From the NCBI GenBank assembly GCA_947258675.1, contig CAMYJP010000019.1, positions 1-19,325 on the forward strand: DNA of 19,325 nucleotides. Reading direction: 5' to 3'. Below, piece by piece: positions 5,829 to 12,952 of this stretch. Both the position numbers and the translations under genes were made by a program. The first letter of the stretch is position 1; the number at the start of each line of letters is the position of its first letter. Under the pieces are notes generated by a model. The model saw only the letters and a list, made by a program, of their open reading frames with translations. It was not told where the DNA came from and did not search any database. This DNA comes from an uncultured Desulfobulbaceae bacterium (GTDB taxonomy: Bacteria; Desulfobacterota; Desulfobulbia; Desulfobulbales; BM004).

Positions 5829-7371
5829 TTTAAGGCAGATTATTAAGGATGTTGTGGTATTGTCAGCCGCTTTTTTGGCCACCAACCTGTTCCTGCCCAC
5901 CGTGGTTGCTGCCAAACAAGACCATTATGATCTGGTTTATATATGGGACACTAACCTCGAAAGCGTCCTTGATTACAAAGAGGAACTTCAATCTCTGTTT
6001 GGCCCGGAAATCAGCAAAAAACTCGAAGTTGTCCAGCGAAACGAGGAATATGGCGTCATCTACGATAGAAACTGTTCAGTCCTTGCATCCACCAAAATTA
6101 TTATTCAGCATAGTGAGATACTTCGCAAGGCTGGTCTTGATCAAGCAAATGCCATAATAGACCGGGGTTACGATAGATTATTTAATGTGAGTTACGGCCT
6201 CGGTCCCAATCTGGACGATCTCAAAAAGGTCTATAATCGAATTTACAATTACCTGGGGCAGGAAGTAGGAAAAAATTTGTTCATCGAACAGACGGATTCC
6301 GACAATTATACTCTTATTTACAGGCGTCGAGGAGATAGAAAATCCACCAACGCAGTTGCCCGAAAACATGCAAAGCTGCTTAAAAGGATGAGAGTCTCCA
6401 CATCGATAACTCCCGAAAATAATAATCCTGTCATATACGGAGAGTCCAGTCTGCTGGATGACAGCGCAGTTTCTGTGACAAAATATCCGGTTAAGAAACA
6501 AGATCAAAAACCTTCTTCTTCTTCTCCAACAAAGAAGCAGCAGATCATTAAGCCTTTTGAAACGAAAACAGTAGCCTACAGTAGCAAAAGAGATACTGAG
6601 ATAGAAAAGCATATTGAAATTTTTATCAAAGAACAGCGCAAGAAAGGTAAAATCACCAATGATGAAACAACCGGTTGGATGGTCTATGATTTGACTCGTA
6701 ACGAGTTTCTGGTCGACATTAATGCAGACCAGAAATTCCAAGCTGCTAGTATGATTAAACCCTTTGTCAGCCTTGCTTTTTTCCATCAGGTTAAAAAGGG
6801 TAAGCTCATTTATGGGCCCAAAAGTCGTAGAAAAATGGAGGCCATGATTCAGAGAAGCAGTAATCCGGCCACCAACTGGATCATGCGCCATGTCGGAGGC
6901 CCGGCTAAATGTAATGCAATCTTGAGAAAAGAATACGGTCACATTTTCAATAAAACAGAGATCAAAGAATATATCCCTGTAAGCGGCCGCACTTATAAGA
7001 ACAGTGCCCTGCCCGCAGACTATATCCGGTTTCTACAGGCCCTTTGGAATATGGAACTACCCTATGGCAAAGAACTCCGACGGCTTATGGCCTTGCCGGG
7101 GCAGGATCGTCTCTACCATGGAACACCTATACCGCAGGGCACTCTGGTTTATAATAAAACAGGTTCTACCGCCTACCTTTGTGGAGATATGGGCATCCTC
7201 GCCCCACGGGCAAAAAATGGTCGTCGTTATCCTTATGCCATAGTCGGTATTATTGAGCGCAATTCCCGCTCCCCTTATTACGGGCGCTGGAAACTTGCCA
7301 GAAGCAAAGTGATCCGACAGGTGTCAACCTTGGTTTATGAGGAGATGAAGAAGAAATATAAGTTACTATAA
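5809..7371 (+). CDS. Secreted serine hydrolase, class A beta-lactamase/DD-peptidase fold, with N-terminal repeats
   Basis: I start at ATG 5809 because it gives a classical signal peptide (basic 1-14, hydrophobic 15-33, A-A before K36). An upstream ATG at 5731 would add 26 residues before it and overlap the previous gene. The product is 520 residues. About 41-110 and 122-200 are two related repeats (N-L-x-x-L near the start, L...G-x-E, Q, Y-x-x-I-Y, H), SPOR-like in feel. A Ser/Lys-rich linker follows (220-262). The C-terminal domain carries S314-M-I-K317, S350-S-N352 and K450-T-G452, the three serine-acylase motifs. I see no E-x-x-L-N omega-loop motif, so peptidoglycan or peptide hydrolysis seems likelier than beta-lactam resistance. 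It acts in the periplasm. Confidence 0.88.
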   Translation: MKQRFNNLRQIIKDVVVLSAAFLATNLFLPTVVAAKQDHYDLVYIWDTNLESVLDYKEELQSLFGPEISKKLEVVQRNEEYGVIYDRNCSVLASTKIIIQHSEILRKAGLDQANAIIDRGYDRLFNVSYGLGPNLDDLKKVYNRIYNYLGQEVGKNLFIEQTDSDNYTLIYRRRGDRKSTNAVARKHAKLLKRMRVSTSITPENNNPVIYGESSLLDDSAVSVTKYPVKKQDQKPSSSSPTKKQQIIKPFETKTVAYSSKRDTEIEKHIEIFIKEQRKKGKITNDETTGWMVYDLTRNEFLVDINADQKFQAASMIKPFVSLAFFHQVKKGKLIYGPKSRRKMEAMIQRSSNPATNWIMRHVGGPAKCNAILRKEYGHIFNKTEIKEYIPVSGRTYKNSALPADYIRFLQALWNMELPYGKELRRLMALPGQDRLYHGTPIPQGTLVYNKTGSTAYLCGDMGILAPRAKNGRRYPYAIVGIIERNSRSPYYGRWKLARSKVIRQVSTLVYEEMKKKYKLL

Positions 7372-7480
7372 AATGTGCCAGTATCGATAGCATTCCAACT
7401 AAAACCATTTGATATTCTCCTCATAATGCGTTCCGGAAACTTCTGATCATATTCCATTTGAAGGAAAGGCCTAATTGGTA

Positions 7481-7522
7481 ATGAACTGGAAACTGATTGT
7501 CGCGTTATTGGTTGTTCTCTAG
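7481..7522 (+). CDS. Hydrophobic mini-ORF before the cytochrome gene (doubtful)
   Basis: ATG 7481 starts a 13-residue peptide (MNWKLIVALLVVL) ending in TAG 7520-7522. AAGGAAAGG lies 11 nt upstream. It looks like a signal-peptide core. If the TAG were read through, the frame would continue A-K-A-G-I-Y-S and stop at a TGA that overlaps the ATG of the cytochrome gene. It may be a leader peptide, a remnant of a duplicated signal peptide, or chance. Confidence 0.2.
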   Translation: MNWKLIVALLVVL

Positions 7523-7542
7523 GCAAAGGCAGGAATTTATTC

Positions 7543-7938
7543 ATGAAGAAAACAAGTTTTCTATTTACGTTAATGCTTGCCGGAATAGTGTTCGCCGGAT
7601 TAACTCTGGCTATAGAGGCCCCCCAGGAAGAAATATGGATTAAAGGAAAAAGGCCGGCAGGGTATAATCACAAGCCCCATCTTGATTTGGGGTTAAAATG
7701 TGGGGCATGCCATCACAAATCAATCCACAGTCCTTATAGTGATGAAGAGGTAAGAGAACTGGCAGACGGTCTAAAACTTCATTGCAGGTTTTGCCACAAC
7801 GATGAATATTTCAGTGAACCGCGGCTGTCCAATATTAAATTGATCATGCATAAACTCTGCAAAGGTTGTCATCGGGAGGGAATAAATGGTGTGAAAGGTC
7901 CGACAAAATGTCTGGCCTGTCATAAGAAAAAAGAGTAG
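7543..7938 (+). CDS. Periplasmic tetraheme cytochrome c (class III/c7-like)
   Basis: 131 residues with a signal peptide (about 1-23) and four C-x2-C-H haem attachment sites: C53/C56/H57, C81/C84/H85, C106/C109/H110 and C123/C126/H127. Extra histidines available as distal ligands include H43, H46, H58, H62, H80 and H103. The pair H43-x2-H46 ahead of the first haem is the arrangement seen in cytochrome c3/c7 proteins. Small multihaem proteins of this kind shuttle electrons in the periplasm of sulfate- and metal-reducing bacteria. AGGA lies 8 nt before the ATG. It lacks neighbouring redox enzymes, so the electron donor and acceptor cannot be read from context. It is convergent with the unknown gene at 7982-8347. 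Confidence 0.92.
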   Translation: MKKTSFLFTLMLAGIVFAGLTLAIEAPQEEIWIKGKRPAGYNHKPHLDLGLKCGACHHKSIHSPYSDEEVRELADGLKLHCRFCHNDEYFSEPRLSNIKLIMHKLCKGCHREGINGVKGPTKCLACHKKKE

Positions 7939-7983
7939 CAGCTGATGGAGGGTTTGCTGAAGGAAAAACTATTACTGCTCTTT
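7930..7983. terminator. Weak bidirectional stem between convergent genes
   Basis: AAAGAG (7930-7935) pairs with CTCTTT (7978-7983), with a nearby CAG/CTG extension, across a long loop. It spans the ends of the cytochrome gene and its convergent neighbour. The loop is long and the T-run short, so termination activity is doubtful. Confidence 0.2.
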
Positions 7984-8347
7984 ATCCACTGACCTTGTCA
8001 GATAGATTTTTACAGTGGATAGGTTTACGGCGCTGCTTTATTTCTTCCGCTGAAGTAGACCTGATAAAATCTCTCGCATAAAAAGGCATTATGCCACCGT
8101 TAATATATTCACTGAAATCGTACTCTATTCTCTGTTCAGAAACATTCCAGCAAGTTCCAGCCAATATGAAAATATCAAATTCACTGCAGTTGCTGAATTT
8201 TGAGAGTTCATAGATTTTTTCATCATCCTGTTTGCCGTATTCCCGTTTGTCATGAAAGTAAGAAAATACAAACAATGCAGGAAGAAACAGAACCGCTGCT
8301 GTAGGGAAAGCAATGTCCAGAATTGGTTTAAGTGTTTGATAAAACAT
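7982..8347 (-). CDS. Unknown small membrane-anchored protein
   Basis: 121 residues, ATG 8347-8345 with AGAGG 6 nt upstream. One membrane helix (about 13-29) is followed by a charged segment (H-D-K-R-E-Y-G-K-Q-D-D-E-K) and a ~80-residue soluble part with three cysteines (C54, C66 and C112 approximately), I-L-A-G-T-C-W in the middle and a K/R-rich tail. The family is not recognised. The helix without a cleavage site suggests an anchored protein. It is convergent with the cytochrome gene, 43 bp apart. A real gene is likely on the strength of the ribosome-binding site and composition. Confidence 0.65.
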   Translation of the reverse strand: MFYQTLKPILDIAFPTAAVLFLPALFVFSYFHDKREYGKQDDEKIYELSKFSNCSEFDIFILAGTCWNVSEQRIEYDFSEYINGGIMPFYARDFIRSTSAEEIKQRRKPIHCKNLSDKVSG

Positions 8348-8780
8348 GAAAAACCTCTTTAGCTTTGTGAGTAGAATTAGCCTGCCTGACCAAGGAATAC
8401 TTGGGGCGGGTGCTGAGCCTTGCTTACTTTTTACTTCGGCACAAAGGATAGTATTTTTAAGCAGATTTTGGCCTGAAATGAGACTTTTTTAAAAAACAAA
8501 TGATATACGTAAGTTAGCTATTTAATGCGTCGCGCTTAGCCGCAAGAGTTAAAAAAAACGATTTAGTAAAAAAAGGATGTTATCGCTAAATAGAACTGGC
8601 GCATTCCTTGGTATTTCTATATGGTATTTACGGTCTAGCAAAGATCGGTCCATAAGTAGTGGACTGCCTTTTGACGGGCTAATTCTGCAGTTTTATAGAC
8701 GGTAGTATGCTGTTAAAATGTGAAGTGAAGGAGCCTAGCCTGAATAACAACATAATTCTCCGTCCCAACCAAGCCACAAA
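8348..8780. other. 433-bp divergent intergenic region before nadE
   Basis: This stretch holds the nadE promoter and the leader described separately. It also holds a local stem (CCAAG-gaata-CTTGG, about 8390-8404) and a 10-bp inverted pair ACCAAGGAAT (8389-8398) / ATTCCTTGGT (8603-8612). The 10-bp pair could be chance at this separation. I looked for c-di-GMP, TPP and cobalamin riboswitch cores and found none. No protein-coding frame is convincing. Confidence 0.5.
8671..8699 (+). promoter_or_regulatory. Sigma70-like promoter of the nadE-hisD-rsmG block
   Basis: The -35 box TTGACG (8671-8676) and -10 box TATAGA (8694-8699) are separated by exactly 17 bp. It points toward nadE and would give an untranslated leader of about 75 nt. 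It is the only promoter-like pair I found in this gap. Confidence 0.6.
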
Positions 8781-8784
8781 ATGA
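8727..8784 (+). promoter_or_regulatory. Possible translated leader of nadE with a CTG start
   Basis: A strong Shine-Dalgarno GAAGGAG (8727-8733) is 6 nt ahead of CTG 8740. From there a 14-codon frame (LNNNIILRPNQATK if CTG is read as Leu) ends in TGA 8782-8784, overlapping the nadE ATG in an ATGA arrangement. nadE has no ribosome-binding site of its own. Translational coupling is therefore possible. CTG starts are rare, so this remains a hypothesis. Confidence 0.3.
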
Positions 8785-10523
8785 AAATAGCATTGGCACA
8801 AATAAATCCTGTTATCGGTGATTTCACTCATAATGCCAGGCTGGTTGTGAGCCGGGCTGAAGAGGCCAAAAGGCAGGGATGTGATCTGGTAGTATTTTCG
8901 GAACTGGTTCTCTGCGGTTACCCGCCCCAGGACCTTCTGGAACGGTCATCTTTCCTGGCCGACCACGATGCCGTATTTGAAGAAATTGTCCAGAATATAA
9001 ACGGTATAAGCGTTATATTAGGGGTGCTTGGCAGACACACCGGGTCCACCGGGAAACCCCTGCATAATTGTGCAGTATTGTTCAGGGACGGAAAGGTGGA
9101 GTTTGTAACGAGAAAGCGTTTGTTGCCTTCCTACGACGTTTTTGATGAAACACGCTATTTTGAACCGGGCACGGCAAACACGACCATGGATTATCAAGGC
9201 CTGAACATTGCGGTCACTATCTGCGAAGATATCTGGAATGACAAGGATGTTTTCGGCCGTCCACTTTACTCTGACGATCCGGTTGCTGAAATTATATCTG
9301 CGGCTGGCACAGCAGGCAGGAAGATAGATCTTATGATCAATCTTTCTGCCTCCCCGTATCATATTGGCAAAAACAAACAACGATACAACATATTTTCCAA
9401 AGTCTGTGCTAAACATGGATTTCCACTCATATATGTAAATCAGGTCGGCGGCCAGGACAGCCTGCTATTTGATGGGAACAGTCTGGTCTTGGACAACCAG
9501 GGGGAAGTGCTTGTACAGGGAAAACAATTTCAGGATGACTTGGTGTTGTTTGATTGGAATGAGTGGCAAAAAAACAGACCGCCATCGTCGTCCTTGAAAC
9601 ATAAGACTGAAAGTGAAAAAAAAGCGGTCGCTGTCGGCAGTACTGTAAATGTTTCTGTTAGTGATGATGATATTGGTGCGGTCTTCGATGCATTGACAAT
9701 GGGGGTCAGGGATTATGTCGGTAAATGTGGTTTCAGCAAAGGTCTTTTAGGGTTAAGCGGTGGAATCGATTCATCTCTCACTGCCGCCATTGCCTGCAAG
9801 GCACTTGGCCCACAGAACGTAATGGGGATTGCCATGCCATCGCCATATACTTCTTCCGAAAGTATAGAAGATGCTAAACTACTCTCTGAAAATCTTGGCT
9901 GTCATTTTGAGATTATTTCCATAACTTCAATTTTTGAAACCTTCCTGAATACCTTAGACCCGGTTTTTGCGGGCTACGAAGTAGATGTTACCGAACAGAA
10001 TTTGCAGGCCAGGGTGAGAGGAAGCCTTCTTATGGCCCTGTCCAACAAATTTGGATTTCTGTTGCTTTCCACCGGTAACAAATCAGAAATGGCAGTAGGC
10101 TATTGCACCCTTTATGGCGACATGAGCGGTGGATTGGCGGTTATTGCCGATGTACCCAAAATGTTAGTGTACCAGCTAGCCGGCTATGTCAACCGAAAAC
10201 TGGAAATTATACCCAGGCGCGTTGTTGAAAAAGCCCCATCAGCCGAACTTGCTCCCAACCAGCTTGATCAGGATGATCTGCCACCCTATGAAGTTTTGGA
10301 CCCTATTCTTGCTGCATATCTGGAAGAGAATATGGGAATGGCAGATATCGTTGAAAGAGGCTTTGACCGTGAAATTGTCGAGGATGTATTACGGAGGATT
10401 AGAATAAATGAATACAAAAGGAAGCAGGCTCCAATAGCTTTGAAAGTAACTACTAAATCTTTTGGACCCGGCCGGCGTTATCCCACAGCACAGAATTATA
10501 GGGAGCGCATCAGCAATGATTGA
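8781..10523 (+). CDS. nadE: Glutamine-dependent NAD+ synthetase
   Basis: 580 residues, the size of two-domain bacterial NadE. It converts nicotinate adenine dinucleotide, ATP and glutamine to NAD+, the last step of NAD biosynthesis in the cytoplasm. The N-terminal nitrilase-like amidotransferase domain (1-260) shows the triad E41, K112 and C148 (T-I-C-E-D). The C-terminal synthetase domain has the ATP pyrophosphatase P-loop S326-G-G-I-D-S-S332 and a conserved S-T-G-N-K-S-E segment (430-436). The start M-K-I-A-L-A-Q-I-N-P is the conserved N-terminus, and an in-frame stop sits about 35 nt upstream, so no extension is possible. It is the first gene of a block with hisD (70 bp gap) and rsmG. No Shine-Dalgarno immediately precedes it. 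Confidence 0.97.
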   Translation: MKIALAQINPVIGDFTHNARLVVSRAEEAKRQGCDLVVFSELVLCGYPPQDLLERSSFLADHDAVFEEIVQNINGISVILGVLGRHTGSTGKPLHNCAVLFRDGKVEFVTRKRLLPSYDVFDETRYFEPGTANTTMDYQGLNIAVTICEDIWNDKDVFGRPLYSDDPVAEIISAAGTAGRKIDLMINLSASPYHIGKNKQRYNIFSKVCAKHGFPLIYVNQVGGQDSLLFDGNSLVLDNQGEVLVQGKQFQDDLVLFDWNEWQKNRPPSSSLKHKTESEKKAVAVGSTVNVSVSDDDIGAVFDALTMGVRDYVGKCGFSKGLLGLSGGIDSSLTAAIACKALGPQNVMGIAMPSPYTSSESIEDAKLLSENLGCHFEIISITSIFETFLNTLDPVFAGYEVDVTEQNLQARVRGSLLMALSNKFGFLLLSTGNKSEMAVGYCTLYGDMSGGLAVIADVPKMLVYQLAGYVNRKLEIIPRRVVEKAPSAELAPNQLDQDDLPPYEVLDPILAAYLEENMGMADIVERGFDREIVEDVLRRIRINEYKRKQAPIALKVTTKSFGPGRRYPTAQNYRERISND

Positions 10524-10592
10524 CCAGGTAGTGCCGATACGGGTAAGTTAACCCATTATATCCATACATTGAGTATATTCTGAGGAACAGAT

Positions 10593-11918
10593 ATGATTGT
10601 AAATCCTGTGTCAACCGACTCACTTGAGGGGAGAGATCGGATTTCCCGTCTGCTTGACAGATTCCAGATGGCGGATAGTTCATGTCGGCAGATTGTTGCC
10701 GATATTCTACATGAAGTTCGGACCAGAGGTGATGAAGCAGTTTTAGAATATACCAGGAAATTTGATGCACCACAGCTTTTAAAAGAGCAGGTTCTAGTAA
10801 CAGAAAGTGAGCTGGAGTATGCCTATTCACAGATTGATCAGGATTTTCGTGACACGCTTGCTTTGGCGATCGAACGCATTCGATCTTTCCATCTGCATGA
10901 AAAAGAGGAATCATGGACTCTTACTGATAAGGATGGGATAATAACCGGTCGACTGATACGGCCGGTTGACGCCGCCGGACTATATGTCCCGGGTGGACAG
11001 GGCGGGAAGACGCCCTTGGTTTCTTCTGTTCTGATGAACGGTATCCCCGCAGGTATTGCCGGGGTAGCGCGAAGGGTTCTGTTCACCCCACCGGATGAAA
11101 ACGGATCAGTGAACCCTGCATTGCTGGTGGCAGCCAGGGAAATTGGAATTTCTGAGATCTATAAGGCCGGCAGTGCTTGGGCCATTGCAGCATTGGCTTT
11201 TGGAACAGAAACCATTGCACCGGTTGATGTCATAGTTGGCCCAGGTAATCAATATGTGACCGAGGCCAAAAGACAGGTAGCCGGAATGGTACGAATAGAT
11301 ATGATTGCCGGCCCCAGTGAAGTGCTGGTTATTGCGGATCATACTGCTTCCCCAGCCTTTATTGCAGCAGACATGCTGGCTCAGGCAGAGCATGACCCGC
11401 TGGCATTGGCCATGACTATTACTATCAGCAGGGATCAGGCAATCCAGGTGGTTGATGAACTTGAGAAACAGGTCAAATTGTTGGGAAGACAGGATATTGC
11501 GGAAAAATCTCTAAAGGATAGAGGTGTTATTCTCATCGCAGAAAATCTGAAAGAATCAATTGAATTGGCAAATCGTATTGCTGCGGAACACCTCGAATTG
11601 ATGATCGAAGATGCAGAAGGATGGTTGCCAGAAATCAGGCACGCCGGCGCTATATTTCTTGGAAATTTTTCTCCGGAAGCGGCTGGTGATTATCTCGCCG
11701 GTCCGAATCATGTTTTACCGACCATGGGAACAGCCCGTTTTTCTTCGTCCCTGGGAGTCGAGACCTTTGTAAAGAAAAGCAGTATCATCTCCTATACAGA
11801 AAAAGCCTTTGTTGCTGATGCCGGCCATATTCAGCGTCTTGCCCAGTTAGAAGGGCTTACCGCCCATGCCAGGTCAGTTGGTGTTCGTTTGAATAAAGGG
11901 GAGGTTTCAGGGGGTTGA
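10593..11918 (+). CDS. hisD: Histidinol dehydrogenase
   Basis: 441 residues, normal for HisD. It catalyses the two-step NAD-dependent oxidation of L-histidinol to L-histidine, the end of histidine biosynthesis. Zinc ligands equivalent to the E. coli set are visible as Q264, H267, D366 and H425. The catalytic pair is E332-H333. The signatures G-P-G-N-Q-Y-V-T-E-A-K (217-227) and A-G-P-S-E-V-L (239-245) are intact. GAGGA lies about 7 nt before the ATG. No other his genes are in the window; here hisD sits between an NAD synthetase and a ribosomal RNA methyltransferase and is almost fused to the latter (one base between stop and start), so the three are probably co-transcribed. Confidence 0.97.
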   Translation: MIVNPVSTDSLEGRDRISRLLDRFQMADSSCRQIVADILHEVRTRGDEAVLEYTRKFDAPQLLKEQVLVTESELEYAYSQIDQDFRDTLALAIERIRSFHLHEKEESWTLTDKDGIITGRLIRPVDAAGLYVPGGQGGKTPLVSSVLMNGIPAGIAGVARRVLFTPPDENGSVNPALLVAAREIGISEIYKAGSAWAIAALAFGTETIAPVDVIVGPGNQYVTEAKRQVAGMVRIDMIAGPSEVLVIADHTASPAFIAADMLAQAEHDPLALAMTITISRDQAIQVVDELEKQVKLLGRQDIAEKSLKDRGVILIAENLKESIELANRIAAEHLELMIEDAEGWLPEIRHAGAIFLGNFSPEAAGDYLAGPNHVLPTMGTARFSSSLGVETFVKKSSIISYTEKAFVADAGHIQRLAQLEGLTAHARSVGVRLNKGEVSGG

Positions 11919-11919
11919 T

Positions 11920-12639
11920 GTGAGCGATGAAACGCTGGACTTGCTCCATAGAGGTTTGCAGATCCTGGATCTAAAAGTCCCTGACCAAGACAAAGTTCTC
12001 GAAAGGCTCGTTGTATATTTCCATGAGCTGAAAAAATGGAACAGAATTTATAATCTGGTTGCAGCCAAGTCAACCGATGTCCAGATTCTTGAAAATCATT
12101 TTCTGGACTCTTTAACCCTGTATCCTTATTTTCAACAGGAAATTCCCTTGCCAGCATTTTCTGGAGATGTTTTTGGCAATCTGTTGGATGTTGGATCCGG
12201 GGCCGGATTCCCAGGATTAGTATTAAAGGTTGCCTGTCCGGATCTTGGAGTCGTTCTGATGGAACCGAGGCAAAAAAGGGCATCCTTTCTTAACCATATC
12301 ATCAGGACATTGGGGCTTGAACATGTGGAAGTATTGAATGTACGTTTGGGAGAGGAACCTGTTCTGTCTGGATATTTGAAGAAGTTTTCCACAATTACCA
12401 GCCGCGCCTTGACAGATGTCGTCGGTTTTTTGAATATGGCGGCCCCTTTCTGTACCCCTGCCGGTAGAATTATTTGCATGAAGGGTCCAAGAGGTAGAGA
12501 GGAAATGGATCTAATACAGAATCAAACAACGCTGAACCCTTTTCGAATATCCGAGATCAGACAATTACAGCTTCCATTTTCCAAGGCATCTCGTTTCCTT
12601 CTCGTTTTCAGTCTGAACGGCCAAACAGGAGATAAATGA
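11920..12639 (+). CDS. rsmG: 16S rRNA (guanine-527-N7)-methyltransferase
   Basis: 239 residues, typical of RsmG (GidB). It methylates N7 of G527 in 16S rRNA using S-adenosylmethionine. The Rossmann-type SAM-binding motif L-L-D-V-G-S-G-A-G-F-P-G spans 88-99, followed by an acidic residue at E115 and the characteristic R-Q-K-R. The N-terminal Y-N-L-V and F-L-D-S-L segments and the later S-R-A and M-K-G motifs also fit. The start is GTG 11920, one base after the hisD stop, with a G-rich ribosome-binding site inside the hisD end, so translation is probably coupled. Its last 32 bp overlap the convergent gene at 12608-12940. Confidence 0.95.
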   Translation: MSDETLDLLHRGLQILDLKVPDQDKVLERLVVYFHELKKWNRIYNLVAAKSTDVQILENHFLDSLTLYPYFQQEIPLPAFSGDVFGNLLDVGSGAGFPGLVLKVACPDLGVVLMEPRQKRASFLNHIIRTLGLEHVEVLNVRLGEEPVLSGYLKKFSTITSRALTDVVGFLNMAAPFCTPAGRIICMKGPRGREEMDLIQNQTTLNPFRISEIRQLQLPFSKASRFLLVFSLNGQTGDK

Positions 12640-12940
12640 CCACTCCAAGTACTGCAACAGAGCCAAGTGCCACTGGAAGGACTTTCTGGATTTGCATTTC
12701 ACCATCAACTATCAATTCCTGCATATATTGGGTGCCTGAAACAACCCATGCGCCGATTCCAATGCCCAGCAGTAATAGGTTCGAAAAGGCCTGTTTATAG
12801 AGAAGGTAGGCAACAAGGCATACAAAAGGAACCAGGAAGTATACATTGGTGAATAAGCCGCTCACATCCACTTGACTGATCTGCTCAGGAAGTTGGGTAG
12901 AAGTAAACCAGTCTCTGATACGTTCGAAGAAATTGGCCAT
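12608..12940 (-). CDS. Small three-helix membrane protein linked to thiC
   Basis: 110 residues with three predicted membrane helices (about 31-49, 53-70 and 88-106) after an amphipathic N-terminal segment (M-A-N-F-F-E-R-I-R-D-W-F). ATG 12940 has AAAAGG 8 nt upstream, and that ribosome-binding site reaches into the thiC stop codon region. The gene begins 12 bp after thiC on the same strand, so it is very probably co-transcribed and perhaps coupled. I recognise no family and see no transporter motif. A role in thiamine metabolism is only a guess from linkage. Its 3' end overlaps rsmG on the opposite strand. Confidence 0.75.
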   Translation of the reverse strand: MANFFERIRDWFTSTQLPEQISQVDVSGLFTNVYFLVPFVCLVAYLLYKQAFSNLLLLGIGIGAWVVSGTQYMQELIVDGEMQIQKVLPVALGSVAVLGVVIYLLFGRSD

Positions 12941-12952
12941 ATTGAGAACCTT

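Noticed and set aside
6178..6942. Long minus-strand frame (254 codons) under the serine hydrolase gene
   Set aside because: Lies entirely inside the hydrolase gene, whose catalytic motifs and signal peptide are clear; the reverse translation has no recognisable domain.
5809..7371. Antibiotic-resistance beta-lactamase
   Set aside because: Although the S-x-x-K, S-x-N and K-T-G motifs fit, the E-x-x-L-N deacylation motif is not apparent and the protein carries a 220-residue repeat-containing N-terminal part, which favours a cell-wall or peptide hydrolase.
8389..8612. 10-bp inverted repeat ACCAAGGAAT / ATTCCTTGGT bounding about 220 bp
   Set aside because: One 10-bp pair in a 430-bp gap is not improbable, no longer arm is conserved, and the interior has no coding or structural signature of a mobile element.
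11831..12283. Minus-strand frame across the hisD/rsmG junction
   Set aside because: Shadow of two well-identified genes, with no ribosome-binding site and low-quality protein composition.
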